This document shows, piece after piece, positions 6,170 to 6,316 of a DNA stretch of 6,316 bases (position 1 is its first letter; every line of letters begins with the position of its first letter). Where the stretch lies: assembly GCA_020027655.1 (NCBI GenBank), contig JAHKKJ010000221.1:1-6316 (forward strand), given 5' to 3'. The translations under genes and the position numbers were made by a program. Source of the stretch: Deltaproteobacteria bacterium. GTDB lineage: Bacteria > Desulfobacterota > Binatia > UBA9968. The notes under the pieces are model-generated. The model was not told the origin of the DNA and did not search any database. It worked only from the letters and a program-made list of their open reading frames with translations.

Positions 6170-6202
6170 GAACAAAGGAACCATACGCTATAACCCATAA
6201 GC
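6152..6202 (+). terminator. Long imperfect hairpin downstream of the methyltransferase gene
   Basis: GCTTATGGCATATAG (6152-6166) pairs with CTATAACCCATAAGC (6188-6202) at 13 of 15 positions. The stem continues with ATGG (6167-6170) against CCAT (6181-6184), after a three-base bulge, leaving a ten-base loop. The hairpin lies 25 bases after the stop codon and could protect or end the mRNA. There is no U-tract. It is built from the heptamer units of array C and their inverted relatives. Confidence 0.45.
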
Positions 6203-6238
6203 TATAGGCCAGGCGGAGCGAGGCGCGCGAGTTCGCAA

Positions 6239-6273
6239 GATCGAGAATTGAGAATGGAGGATCGAGAATCGCC
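6239..6273 (+). repeat. Heptanucleotide array D with flanking inverted repeat
   Basis: Units GATCGAG, AATTGAG, AATGGAG, GATCGAG and AATCGCC follow in register, which places the ten-base direct repeat GATCGAGAAT at 6239 and 6260, exactly three units apart. GAGGATCGA (6257-6265) also forms a perfect nine-base inverted pair with TCGATCCTC (6291-6299). The rest of the segment to the window end holds no gene that I can support. Confidence 0.55.
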
Positions 6274-6316
6274 ATCTTCTATCTCTATCTTCGATCCTCA
6301 AACATTACGATGAGTC

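Overview
The window carries five protein-coding genes of ordinary bacterial type, with intergenic spaces full of short repeats. There are no RNA genes, phage genes, insertion sequences or CRISPR arrays. GC content is moderate by eye. The genes use ATG starts; two have clear Shine-Dalgarno sites. The mix of an NAD-type isocitrate dehydrogenase, soil-type transporters, a divergent M24 peptidase-like protein and palindromic GC-rich dispersed repeats suggests an uncultivated Gram-negative soil or sediment bacterium. A deltaproteobacterial/Desulfobacterota, Binatia or Tectomicrobia-like lineage is my best guess. This placement is inference; no marker gene is present.

Layout, left to right: (i) 1-106, the tail of an intergenic region with a perfect GC-rich palindrome. 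(ii) 107-1387, minus strand, a 12-helix MFS transporter. (iii) 1388-1618, a divergent control region with a plausible promoter for the MFS gene and a small dyad lying over it. (iv) 1619-2623 and 2654-3529, plus strand and 30 bp apart, NAD-dependent isocitrate dehydrogenase followed by an EamA/DMT-type permease, probably one transcript. (v) 3530-3925, a 396-bp convergent intergenic region without a credible gene. It holds two heptanucleotide arrays, one just after each converging gene and each in the sense of that gene, with a composite palindromic repeat between them. (vi) 3926-5080, minus strand, a creatinase/aminopeptidase-P-fold protein whose metal ligands are mostly replaced. (vii) 5081-5299, a divergent intergenic region. 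(viii) 5300-6127, plus strand, a SAM-methyltransferase-fold protein with a signal peptide and a C-terminal beta-rich domain. (ix) 6128-6316, more heptanucleotide arrays, one of which folds into a long hairpin.

The genes do not form an obvious pathway. Isocitrate dehydrogenase supplies 2-oxoglutarate and NADH to central metabolism. The two permeases could move organic acids, amino acids or related metabolites, but their substrates cannot be read from sequence. The signals most worth following are the heptamer arrays that begin 7-12 bp after three stop codons, the M24 protein with a rebuilt active site, and the apparently exported methyltransferase.
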